Shown here one piece after another: positions 56,866 through 64,000 of a stretch of DNA of 64,000 nt (its first letter is position 1; each line of letters opens with the position of its first letter). The notes beneath the pieces are model-generated. The model was not told the DNA's origin. It made no database searches and saw nothing but the letters and a program-made list of their open reading frames with translations. This stretch comes from Empedobacter stercoris (GTDB taxonomy: Bacteria > Bacteroidota > Bacteroidia > Flavobacteriales > Weeksellaceae), in the NCBI RefSeq assembly GCF_020281205.1, contig NZ_JACXZC010000005.1:62001-126000 (forward strand). The letters run 5' to 3'. The position numbers and the translations under genes are program-made.

Positions 56866-58317
56866 ATGAAAAAAATTTCAATCAAACTATTTTTCGCCTT
56901 AACCATTATATCAACTACTTTCTCTTGTACAAATGATTTTGAGAAAGCTAACGAAGATCCTAACTTAATCACTGAAATAAATTCTGGTTCAGTTTTAAAT
57001 CCTGTTATTTATGATTTAGCAGAAAACAACGTATTAAAAAACTACGATATCACAGCACAATTAATGCAAGTTCATTTTCCTTATCCAAGTAATGCAATGG
57101 GACTTCATCGCTACGACGTAACCAATGGAACAGGTAATTCTACTTGGAATAATGCGTATAAAAATTTGGTGAATTTAGAAGAAATGCTAAAAGTTTCTCA
57201 AAAAGCAGGAGATGTAAATTACGAGGCAATCGCACTTACATTACGTTCATTAGTTATTTCTAATCTAACTGATATGTTTGGTGACGTTCCTTTTTCTGAA
57301 GCTGCAAAAGCAGAAGAAGGAATTACAAAACCAAAATTTGATCGTCAAGAAGATATTTACAACCAATTAATAAACGATTTAGAACAAGCAAATCAATTGT
57401 ATGTGACTAATTTGGGATTAAAATATGGTAGTGATATATTATTCCCAAGCAGTGAAAAAAATATCAATATTACACGTTGGAAAAAATTTTCCAATTCATT
57501 AAAAATGAGATTATTGCTAAGAATCTCTAATCGTGATGCTTCTGCATTAACAGAGATCAAAAAAATGATCGACAATCCGACAACTTATCCAGTTTTCGAA
57601 AATGAATCTGAATCTGCTATCCTACAAATTTCTGGTTTAGCACCAAGTTTATCGCCTTGGCCAAGAGAACAAGATTATAGAGATAGTCGTACATTTACCG
57701 AATTTTTTGTAGAAAAAATGAACGAAACAAACGATCCTCGTTTACCATTTTTAGTGAACAAAGCTTCTAATCTTGATGGTTCTTCTTTAGGTTATAAGGG
57801 TGTTCCTGCTGCTTATGAAGGAAATAGTTCAGATTTTAAATTTAATCCTTCATCACCGAATAATGCAATTGTTGTTGCACCTATGAAAATTCCGTTGATG
57901 ACTTATGCAGAAGTAGAATTTATTAAAGCCGAAATTGCTCAAAAAGGATTAGGTGGCGATGCAAAAACACATTATGAAAATGCTGTTAGAGCAGCTGTCG
58001 TTTTGTGGACAAACTCCGAGCCCACTACAGAATTCTTAGAACACGAAAAAATAAAATACAATAATTCTTTAGAACGTATTATCGAACAAAAATATTTTGC
58101 TTTGTTCTTTACTGATTACCAACAATGGTTTGAATATAAACGTACAGGATTCCCTACTCTACCAAAAACTTCAACGATGTTGAATGATCAGAAAATGCCT
58201 CGACGTTTACTTTATCCAACAAGTGTAAGAAATTACAACCCTGAAGGCTACCAACAAGCCATTCAACAAATGGGAGCTGACGATATCAATACGCGTGTTT
58301 GGTGGGATGTCAACTAA
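56866..58317 (+). CDS. SusD/RagB-type surface lipoprotein (SusD-like_2)
   Basis: 483 residues; lipobox STTFSC gives Cys at about residue 21. Helical TPR-like fold with LTDMFGDVPFSEAAKAEEG and the C-terminal RIIEQKYFALFFTDYQQWFEYKRTGFP typical of the SusD-like_2 group. Lid for the SusC pore, at the cell surface. Terminator follows. Confidence 0.94.
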   Translation: MKKISIKLFFALTIISTTFSCTNDFEKANEDPNLITEINSGSVLNPVIYDLAENNVLKNYDITAQLMQVHFPYPSNAMGLHRYDVTNGTGNSTWNNAYKNLVNLEEMLKVSQKAGDVNYEAIALTLRSLVISNLTDMFGDVPFSEAAKAEEGITKPKFDRQEDIYNQLINDLEQANQLYVTNLGLKYGSDILFPSSEKNINITRWKKFSNSLKMRLLLRISNRDASALTEIKKMIDNPTTYPVFENESESAILQISGLAPSLSPWPREQDYRDSRTFTEFFVEKMNETNDPRLPFLVNKASNLDGSSLGYKGVPAAYEGNSSDFKFNPSSPNNAIVVAPMKIPLMTYAEVEFIKAEIAQKGLGGDAKTHYENAVRAAVVLWTNSEPTTEFLEHEKIKYNNSLERIIEQKYFALFFTDYQQWFEYKRTGFPTLPKTSTMLNDQKMPRRLLYPTSVRNYNPEGYQQAIQQMGADDINTRVWWDVN

Positions 58318-58343
58318 TTGCAGTTACATTTCATATTTTATAG

Positions 58344-58371
58344 AAAACGACCTTGTTTGCAAGGTCGTTTT
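58344..58371 (+). terminator. Terminator after the SusC/SusD operon
   Basis: AAAACGACCTTG / CAAGGTCGTTTT with loop TTTG. Confidence 0.92.
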
Positions 58372-58407
58372 CGTTTTATTTGTACCTTACTTAAAAATTG
58401 TTAAACG

Positions 58408-58761
58408 ATGCACATTGAAGAGTTAAGAGATTTTTGTTTAGGGTTACCTTTGGTAGAAGAAAAATTCCCATTTGATCAAGCGACACTGGTTTTCTATATT
58501 GCAGGTAAAATGTTTTGTTTGTGTAATATTGATGAATTTGATTCAGTAAACATTAAATGTGATCCTGATAAAGCAATAGAATTAAGATCAATTTATGAAG
58601 CGGTAAATCCAGGATATCACATGAACAAAAAACATTGGAATACCGTAAAAATCAACCAAGATGTAAAAGATACTCAACTAAAACAATGGATAAAAGATTC
58701 ATACAATTTAGTTATCTTAACTTTACCAAAAGCTAAACGTCCAGAATTATTAAACGATTAA
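58408..58761 (+). CDS. MmcQ/YjbR family protein
   Basis: 117 residues with the YjbR signature: MHIEELRDFCLGLPLVEEKFPFD at the start, VNIKCDPDKAIELRSIY in the middle and HWNTVKINQDVKDTQLKQWIKDSYNLV at the end. The double-wing fold has been called DNA-binding, without a known function. Single gene before the TPP riboswitch. Confidence 0.88.
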   Translation: MHIEELRDFCLGLPLVEEKFPFDQATLVFYIAGKMFCLCNIDEFDSVNIKCDPDKAIELRSIYEAVNPGYHMNKKHWNTVKINQDVKDTQLKQWIKDSYNLVILTLPKAKRPELLND

Positions 58762-58813
58762 TTTTTTAACCTTTTCTTTTGGAAATCTCTACAGATCTTT
58801 CCATCTTCGCAAT

Positions 58814-58900
58814 TCAATGGGGTGCTAAAAATTGGCTGAGAATATACCCAAGAACATTTTGTTCTACACCTGATCCAGGTAATACTGGCGGAGGGATTGA
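58814..58900 (+). promoter_or_regulatory. TPP (thiamine pyrophosphate) riboswitch
   Basis: The THI-element core is complete: P1 TCAAT (58814) pairs with ATTGA (58896); GGGGTGC is followed by GGCTGAGA (58834-58841) and ATACCC; then CCTGATCC AGGTAATACTGGCGGAGGGA. Between them lies a P3-like arm (GAACATTTTGTTC). It stands about 40 bases before the PnuT start codon and would turn off expression when TPP is high. A weak promoter (TTG, then CATCTTCG) lies just upstream. Confidence 0.95.
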
Positions 58901-58940
58901 TGTTAGCAATAACTTCTATCTCCTCATCAACAAAAAAATT

Positions 58941-59528
58941 ATGATGAAGGAAATTATTTTACAAACTACTTGGTTAGAATGGCTGGGTGTTACTTTTTCA
59001 ATTTTTCAAGTCCTTTTGGCGAGATTTAATAATCCTAAAAATTATCTTTTCGGAATTGCTGGGATTATTTTGACACTTTTCGTCATGTTTAATTCGAAGC
59101 TATATGCCGAATTTACGTTAAATATTTATTATTTGATAATGAGTATTTATGGTTGGTTGTATTGGAAATACGGAAAACAAACTCACGAAATAGAAATTAC
59201 AAAAACCAATAAAAAAGAATGGAAAATTGTTTCAGGAATCGTCTTAGGTAGTTTCGGAATATTTTATTTGGTATTAACGCATTTCACAGATTCGGATGTT
59301 CCTATTTGGGATTCATTGGTTAGTGCATTTGCTTGGGCAGGCATGTGGTTGATGGCAAAACGAAAACTCGAAAATTGGATTCTTCTTAACATTAGTAATA
59401 TTATTTCTATCCCGTTGATGATTCACAAAGATTTGTACCTATACGCTGTTTTATCCTTGATTTTATTCTGCGTTGCCATTTCTGGATATTTTAATTGGAA
59501 GAAAATTTTAAACCAAAACAATGCATAA
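58941..59528 (+). CDS. pnuT: PnuT-type thiamine transporter (PnuC family)
   Basis: 195 residues from the ATG at 58941 (58944 is equally possible). A longer frame opening at 58779 reads through the riboswitch and is not coding. PnuC-fold membrane protein with about 7 TM helices; LEWLGVTFSIFQVLLARFNNPKNYLFGIAGI and IYYLIMSIYGWLYWKYGKQ are family landmarks. PnuC relatives under TPP riboswitches are thiamine transporters (PnuT), so thiamine rather than nicotinamide riboside is the likely substrate. It overlaps the next gene by 8 bases. Confidence 0.88.
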   Translation: MMKEIILQTTWLEWLGVTFSIFQVLLARFNNPKNYLFGIAGIILTLFVMFNSKLYAEFTLNIYYLIMSIYGWLYWKYGKQTHEIEITKTNKKEWKIVSGIVLGSFGIFYLVLTHFTDSDVPIWDSLVSAFAWAGMWLMAKRKLENWILLNISNIISIPLMIHKDLYLYAVLSLILFCVAISGYFNWKKILNQNNA

Positions 59529-60528
59529 TATCAATTCACTTCGAAAAGAATTATTGAATAAAGAAACGTTCAACCAAACGGTTCTCGATTATATTTACAA
59601 TCAGATTTGGTTGAATATCTGGGTGCCAAAACAATATAACGGACTTGGATTACCTTTTTCCGAAGGATTAAAAATTCTTCAATCAGTTGCTAAAATTGAT
59701 GGAAGTTTAGGCTGGTTTGTTACCTTATGTAGTGGCGCAAATTATTTCTCAAGAAATCTTCAACCCAATATTGCATTTGATTTATTTTCTACTCAAAAAA
59801 CTTGTTTCGGCGGTAGTGGTATGTTGGGAGGTACGGCAGAAAAGATAGGAGAAAATTATATCATAAATGGTTTGTGGCATTATGCAACTGGCGCGCCTTA
59901 CCTCACTCATTTTACAATAAATGCGAAAATTTTAGAGAAAGGAAAAGAAGTTCTTGATGAAAACAATGAGCCAAAATTCATCTCTTTCATTTTAGATAAA
60001 TCACAAGTACAATTAATTTCGACATGGAAATCAATGGGGATGATTGCAACTTCCTCTCATAGTTTCGAGGTTAAAAATCAAGTCGTTCATCAAGATTATA
60101 GCTTTATTTACAATCATTTTTACAGTGATGATTTAGTCGAAAAAGTGCCATTTAGAATTTTTGCAGATTTAACTTTATTGGTTAATTATATCGGAATGGC
60201 GGAACATTTTATCGAAAAAAGTATAGAAATTATACCTTCAAATCAACTTTCTAACTTTGATAAATTTCTAAAAAACTGTACGTCAAAATGCAATGAATAT
60301 GCTAAACATATAGAAGATTTATTAGCCAATAATTCTTTTATTTTAGATAAAATAGACACTGAAATTCATGCTTTTGGAATAGAAACCGTAGCACAGATTA
60401 CACAACATATCATAACAATTTATACACAGCTTGGTATAAGAGCCTCAAAATCAAATGAAGAAATTAATCAGATTTTTCGAGATTATTTTACTGCAACTCA
60501 ACATCGAAATTTCAGACAAGTAATTTAA
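59521..60528 (+). CDS. Acyl-CoA-dehydrogenase-like flavoprotein in the thiamine operon
   Basis: 335 residues. N-terminal helical domain with VPKQYNGLGLPFSEGLKIL, then DGSLGWFVTLCSGANYFS and the beta domain GGTAEKIGENYIINGLWHYATGAP, as in the acyl-CoA dehydrogenase superfamily and its flavin-monooxygenase (HpaB/DszC-like) branch. The catalytic Glu of true acyl-CoA dehydrogenases is not seen. The usual partner of PnuT in this position is a thiamine pyrophosphokinase, which this is not. Overlap of 8 bases with pnuT means it is under the same TPP riboswitch. Function unknown. Confidence 0.7.
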   Translation: MHNINSLRKELLNKETFNQTVLDYIYNQIWLNIWVPKQYNGLGLPFSEGLKILQSVAKIDGSLGWFVTLCSGANYFSRNLQPNIAFDLFSTQKTCFGGSGMLGGTAEKIGENYIINGLWHYATGAPYLTHFTINAKILEKGKEVLDENNEPKFISFILDKSQVQLISTWKSMGMIATSSHSFEVKNQVVHQDYSFIYNHFYSDDLVEKVPFRIFADLTLLVNYIGMAEHFIEKSIEIIPSNQLSNFDKFLKNCTSKCNEYAKHIEDLLANNSFILDKIDTEIHAFGIETVAQITQHIITIYTQLGIRASKSNEEINQIFRDYFTATQHRNFRQVI

Positions 60529-60569
60529 ATATATCTCTCTATTTATCTATATTTGTCAATATTTTATTA

Positions 60570-60641
60570 GGCTGCGTAATTTAATGGATAGAATATCAGA
60601 TTCCGGTTCTGACAGTATGAGTTCGAATCTCATCGTGGTCA
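60570..60641 (+). tRNA. tRNA-Arg (anticodon CCG)
   Basis: 72 bases fold as a cloverleaf: acceptor GGCTGCG / CGTGGTC (with G-T pairs), D arm ATTT / GAAT, anticodon arm TCAGA-TTCCGGT-TCTGA with anticodon CCG, variable CAGT, T arm ATGAG-TTCGAAT-CTCAT and discriminator A. No CCA is encoded (ACAAAAT follows). TATATTTG 14 bases upstream (60548-60555) is a likely promoter box. Confidence 0.93.
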
Positions 60642-60708
60642 CAAAATAAATTAACAAAACACATCTAATTCAAGTTTCAAGTTTTACCTTTGCCAATATT
60701 TTTCAGTT

Positions 60709-61476
60709 TTGGAAATCGAAATTCTATTTTATCTATGTACTGCTGCATTTTTCGCTGGCTTCATAGACTCTATTGTTGGTGGAGGTGGTTTAATCCAAAC
60801 ACCTTTATCCCTGGCTTTCTTACCAAATTTACCTGTTTCTACGGTTATCGGAACACTAAAAATTCCTGCATTTAGTGGAACAGCTTTAGCGACTTCTCAA
60901 TATCTAAAGGAAGTAAAAATAGATTGGAAACTCTTTGCTATCATAGCTACTTGCGCCTTTATTTCTGCATTTTTAGGTTCGCAATTATTGACGGTTATTA
61001 ACAACGATTTTATGAAACCTGTTTTACTTGTCATTTTAATCATTCTGGCTATTTATACTATTTTCAAAAAAGATTTTGGCCAAGCAACTGAACGCAAAAT
61101 CCCCTATCATATCGCAATTATAAATGGTTGTATCGTAAGTATTGCAGTTGGTTTTTATGATGGTTTTATTGGTCCTGCTACGGGCACATTTTTTATTTTA
61201 GGATTTGTGACATTACTTGGAATGGACTTCCTGAAAGCAAATACTAATGCTAAACTGATTAACTTAGCTACCAACTTTGGTTCGATTTGTTTGTTTTTAA
61301 TCAAAGGACAAATTATTTGGAAAATCGCTTTACCAATGGCTGTTTGTAATGCTTTAGGTGGTTTTATTGGAGCAAAATTAGCCATCAACAAAGGAAACAA
61401 ATTCATTCGTTACATATTTATTTTGGTAATCCTACTCTCAATTTGTAGATTTGGTTACGAAGTAATTTTCAAGTAA
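60709..61476 (+). CDS. TSUP (TauE/SafE) family membrane permease
   Basis: 255 residues starting at a TTG; no suitable ATG is in frame nearby, and a TAnnTTTG box (TACCTTTG, 60685-60692) lies 16 bases before. About 8 TM helices. AFFAGFIDSIVGGGGLIQTP and SIAVGFYDGFIGPATGTFFILGF are the two family repeats. Likely exports or imports sulfite, sulfonates or similar anions. Stop abuts the next start codon. Confidence 0.88.
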   Translation: MEIEILFYLCTAAFFAGFIDSIVGGGGLIQTPLSLAFLPNLPVSTVIGTLKIPAFSGTALATSQYLKEVKIDWKLFAIIATCAFISAFLGSQLLTVINNDFMKPVLLVILIILAIYTIFKKDFGQATERKIPYHIAIINGCIVSIAVGFYDGFIGPATGTFFILGFVTLLGMDFLKANTNAKLINLATNFGSICLFLIKGQIIWKIALPMAVCNALGGFIGAKLAINKGNKFIRYIFILVILLSICRFGYEVIFK

Positions 61477-62259
61477 ATGAAGTCCATTTTATCCATCATT
61501 TTTGTTTCGGTATGTTTAAATGTTTTAGCGCAGAAATTTGTGTTGAAAGATTCGCTTATAACCAATAACAAAACTGTAAATACAATTGATACCGATCTTA
61601 ATAATTCGCTCTATTTGATTTCGGATACGAAAATTGAAAAAATATTTCAGTCGAATAAAAACAAAATTGTTGATTTAAAAAATGTAATCACAACTGTTGA
61701 CACAGGAAATCCGTTAAGAACTTATATCTATTCAAATTTTAATCAAATCACCATTTTGGATGAGAATCTTAACTCTATTCAAGATATGATTCAATTAAAA
61801 TCGACCGATTATATGCCAATTGCATTAAAAGTGGTTGACAATCAATTTTGTTGGTTTTATGATATTATCGGAAATAAATTGGTTTATTTTAATTATCAAT
61901 TGCAGAAACCTATTCTAATTTCAAAGCAGATTTATTTAAAAAATAACGATCAATCCATTGAAAAAATTCATGTATATAAAAATTTAGTTTACTTAAAAAG
62001 TCAACAAACAATTTACATCTATGATGATTATGGTAATTTTAAATCTAATTTTGAGATAAATATCAAAGATTCCGCTTACTATTTTTATAAAGATGTTATT
62101 TTTTACATAAAAGACAATATGCTAATTTCGAAAAATATCATCAATCAAAATTCAACTACACTTATAGAATTGAAAAACATTAAAAGTATGGCTTTTAACG
62201 AAACTAACTTTTATACGTTTGATGGAAATAGGGTAAAAAATTACGAAATATTAAAATAA
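61477..62259 (+). CDS. Exported protein, beta-propeller-like, unknown
   Basis: 260 residues; signal peptide MKSILSIIFVSVCLNVLAQ. The mature part repeats strands such as NSLYLISDTKIEKIF, TIYIYDDYGNFKSNF and MAFNETNFYTFDGNRV, with spacing like a beta-propeller. No catalytic residue recognised. Directly follows the TSUP stop (no gap), so translationally coupled. Confidence 0.6.
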   Translation: MKSILSIIFVSVCLNVLAQKFVLKDSLITNNKTVNTIDTDLNNSLYLISDTKIEKIFQSNKNKIVDLKNVITTVDTGNPLRTYIYSNFNQITILDENLNSIQDMIQLKSTDYMPIALKVVDNQFCWFYDIIGNKLVYFNYQLQKPILISKQIYLKNNDQSIEKIHVYKNLVYLKSQQTIYIYDDYGNFKSNFEINIKDSAYYFYKDVIFYIKDNMLISKNIINQNSTTLIELKNIKSMAFNETNFYTFDGNRVKNYEILK

Positions 62260-62416
62260 AAACAACTAATAATCAATAATTTAAATCAAAACAACTGCTT
62301 GTAAGTTTCCTCAAATCAAAAGATTAATTTTAATTTCTTTTGAATAAAAACACATAAATCAATCGGAATAATTTTTTTCTAATAAAAGATTTTTCTATGA
62401 GTTAACAGCTTAGATT

Positions 62417-62447
62417 TTGTTTTGAAAATTAAGCTTTAGTATATTTG
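62417..62447 (+). promoter_or_regulatory. Promoter of the deoxynucleoside kinase gene
   Basis: TTG at 62417-62419 and TATATTTG at 62440-62447 with 20 bases between, 22 bases before the ATG. Confidence 0.65.
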
Positions 62448-62469
62448 CAATCGTTAAAATAATTGGAAA

Positions 62470-63084
62470 ATGCATATCGCGATCGCAGGAAATATTGGAG
62501 CAGGAAAAACTACTCTAACAAATCTTTTAGCAAAACAATACAACTGGACAGCTCAATTTGAAGATGTAGAAATGAATCCTTATTTGGATGATTTTTACAA
62601 TGATATGGAAAAATGGGCGTTCAATTTGCAAATTTACTTTTTAGGAAGTCGTTTCAATCAAGTGAAAGAAATTAGAGAAAGTGGTAAAGATATTATCCAA
62701 GACCGTACTATTTATGAGGATGCGCATATTTTTGCGAGCAACTTAAATGATATGGGACTTTTGTCTACACGAGATTACAATAACTATTTGCGTGTTTTCA
62801 ACTTAATGACAAGTTTTGTTGAAGCACCTGATTTATTAATTTACCTAAAAGCTTCTATTCCGACTTTGGTTGCTCAAATTCAGAAACGTGGCCGTGATTA
62901 CGAAAACTCTATTAGTATTGATTATTTGAGTCGTTTGAATGATAAATATGACAAATGGATTTCGAATTACAAAGAAGGAAAAGTTTTAGTTATTGATGTA
63001 GATAATTTAGATTTTGTTGAAAATAAAGTAGACTTGGGTTTCATCTTCAACAAGATAGAAGGAGAAATAAATGGACTTTTTTAG
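62470..63084 (+). CDS. Deoxynucleoside kinase
   Basis: 204 residues of the dNK/dGK family. P-loop IAIAGNIGAGKTTLT at the N terminus, EDVEMNPYLDDFYND (catalytic Glu region), IIQDRTIYEDAHIF (D-R-x motif) and the LID segment QKRGRDYENSI. It phosphorylates deoxynucleosides, probably deoxyadenosine or deoxyguanosine, in salvage. Terminator at 63111. Confidence 0.93.
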   Translation: MHIAIAGNIGAGKTTLTNLLAKQYNWTAQFEDVEMNPYLDDFYNDMEKWAFNLQIYFLGSRFNQVKEIRESGKDIIQDRTIYEDAHIFASNLNDMGLLSTRDYNNYLRVFNLMTSFVEAPDLLIYLKASIPTLVAQIQKRGRDYENSISIDYLSRLNDKYDKWISNYKEGKVLVIDVDNLDFVENKVDLGFIFNKIEGEINGLF

Positions 63085-63110
63085 TTCGTAAAAAATACAG
63101 TAACTTGCAC

Positions 63111-63138
63111 GGCTTGATTAAAAAAATCAAGCCTTTTT
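63111..63138 (+). terminator. Terminator after the deoxynucleoside kinase gene
   Basis: GGCTTGATT / AATCAAGCC with an A-rich loop, followed by T6. Confidence 0.92.
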
Positions 63139-63153
63139 TGTGAAAAAAAAATT

Positions 63154-64000
63154 ATGGAAAATAAAAATTTATTGAAGGGAGTTTTGTTTGTCGCAATGGG
63201 CGCAAGCTTCTACGGAATGCTTGCCACTTTTGTAAAAGTAGCTTACGATCAAGGCTACACGACAGCAGAAGTTACAGCTTCACAATTTGTTTTAGGAATT
63301 ATAGCCTTATTGATTATTAATTTGATTATGGCGAATAAAAATAACTCAATTCCAAAAGTAAAACCGAAAGATAAAAAACGGCTTATTTTAGCAGGAACAT
63401 CGTTAGGTTTTACGAGTTTATTTTATTATTTATCAGTTCAATATATCAATGTATCAATTGCAATCGTACTATTGATGCAAACAGTTTGGTTGAGTATTTT
63501 GGTGGAAAGTATATTGACTAAAAAATTTCCTTCGGCTAAAAAATTAATCGCTATGATTTTGGTATTAATTGGTACCGCAATGGCTACAAACTTAATTAAC
63601 CAAGACGTAGAATTAAACCCAAAAGGATTGTTCTGGGGGTTCTTAGCAGCTTGTTCATTTACCACAACCATGTTTACTTCAAATAGTGTGGCGAATTATT
63701 TACCTCCTTACAAAAAGAGTTTGTATATGCTGTATGGGGGAGGAATAGTTGTTGCATTATTTGTGATTTTTAGCCAATTAGGCCCATATTATTCAGAGAG
63801 TTTAATGAGTTTATACCGTCATTTTTCTGATGATATAACTGGAATTCATCCTCTCAACCTGAAAATTTTCTATACATGGGGATTGTTTTTATCCTTATTT
63901 GGAACAGTTTTACCTCCTATTTTATTAAACAAAGGTTTTCCAAATACAGGTTTAGGATTAGGAAGTATTGTTGCTTCTATAGAATTACCCGTTTCTGTAA
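63154..64000 (+). CDS. EamA/DMT family transporter (partial, runs off window)
   Basis: From the ATG at 63154 an open frame of 282 codons reaches the end of the window without a stop. GVLFVAMGASFYGMLATFVKVAY and VSIAIVLLMQTVWLSILVE are the N-terminal EamA features, and the second EamA repeat begins near GLFWGFLAACSFTTTMFTSN. About eight or nine TM spans are visible. The substrate is unknown (metabolite exporter family). Confidence 0.85.
   Translation, partial: MENKNLLKGVLFVAMGASFYGMLATFVKVAYDQGYTTAEVTASQFVLGIIALLIINLIMANKNNSIPKVKPKDKKRLILAGTSLGFTSLFYYLSVQYINVSIAIVLLMQTVWLSILVESILTKKFPSAKKLIAMILVLIGTAMATNLINQDVELNPKGLFWGFLAACSFTTTMFTSNSVANYLPPYKKSLYMLYGGGIVVALFVIFSQLGPYYSESLMSLYRHFSDDITGIHPLNLKIFYTWGLFLSLFGTVLPPILLNKGFPNTGLGLGSIVASIELPVSV

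Noticed and set aside
58779-58940. N-terminal extension of the PnuT frame
   Set aside because: The frame runs through the TPP riboswitch; the conserved RNA motifs explain the sequence and PnuC homology starts only at the ATG at 58941.

Overview
This window comes from the chromosome of a low-GC flavobacterium (Bacteroidota, Weeksellaceae-like). The pointers are TAnnTTTG-type promoters, a SusC/SusD pair, a type IX secretion (T9SS) sorting tail, the gliding lipoprotein GldI, several GLPGLI-family exported proteins, and a chromosomal subclass B1 metallo-beta-lactamase that reads like the EBR enzyme of Empedobacter. Empedobacter or a close relative is my best guess. I see no prophage, integron, CRISPR array or intact insertion sequence. 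Most of the window is ordinary core and metabolic chromosome.

Layout. 1-3352 (minus): a Tat-exported GH109-type glycosidase, a sugar nucleotidyltransferase and a sugar 1-kinase-like protein form a tight operon, probably for amino-sugar salvage, and the start of a GNAT-like gene follows. 3435-8888: ChaN-like protein, an ABC-2 exporter pair, then nrnA-gldI-cyclophilin/FKBP lipoprotein. 8956-13391: DUF2807 protein, peptidase T, HMG-CoA lyase and a SurA-like chaperone. 13448-14811: a lipocalin (Blc) remnant, a GLPGLI protein and a possible 33-residue membrane peptide. 14828-21556: HAD phosphatase; a lysine catabolism set (lysine 6-aminotransferase, aminoadipate-semialdehyde dehydrogenase, glutaryl-CoA dehydrogenase); a GLPGLI/PNGase F-like fusion. 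21571-26267: a 22-bp tandem repeat, a fused B12-dependent isobutyryl-CoA mutase (IcmF) and, divergently, a MerR regulator with a B12-binding-like domain.

26272-35662: ung, a Smr-less MutS2, a peroxiredoxin-thioredoxin-DUF6952 cluster, three more GLPGLI genes, a T9SS cargo gene that appears to have lost its start at a poly-A tract, and an exported Sel1-like protein. 35799-42019 (minus): a complete TetR-TolC-adaptor-RND efflux operon with a perfect 18-bp palindrome before the repressor gene. 42116-47348: YpdA-like reductase, methyltransferase, KefB-type antiporter and DNA polymerase IV. 47486-50142 (minus): aguB-blaEBR-aguA, in which the metallo-beta-lactamase lies inside the agmatine-to-putrescine operon. 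50404-58317: two tandem M15-like proteins, a calcineurin-like phosphoesterase and a SusC/SusD pair. 58408-64000: an MmcQ/YjbR protein; a TPP riboswitch controlling a PnuT thiamine transporter overlapping an acyl-CoA-dehydrogenase-like flavoprotein gene; a tRNA-Arg(CCG); a TSUP permease; deoxynucleoside kinase; a truncated EamA transporter.

The observations that look least explained are the thiamine-riboswitch operon carrying a flavoprotein of unknown job, the start-less T9SS gene at a homopolymer, the B12-binding regulator beside a B12 enzyme, and the GLPGLI/PNGase F fusion. All calls are from reading the sequence; no database search was run.
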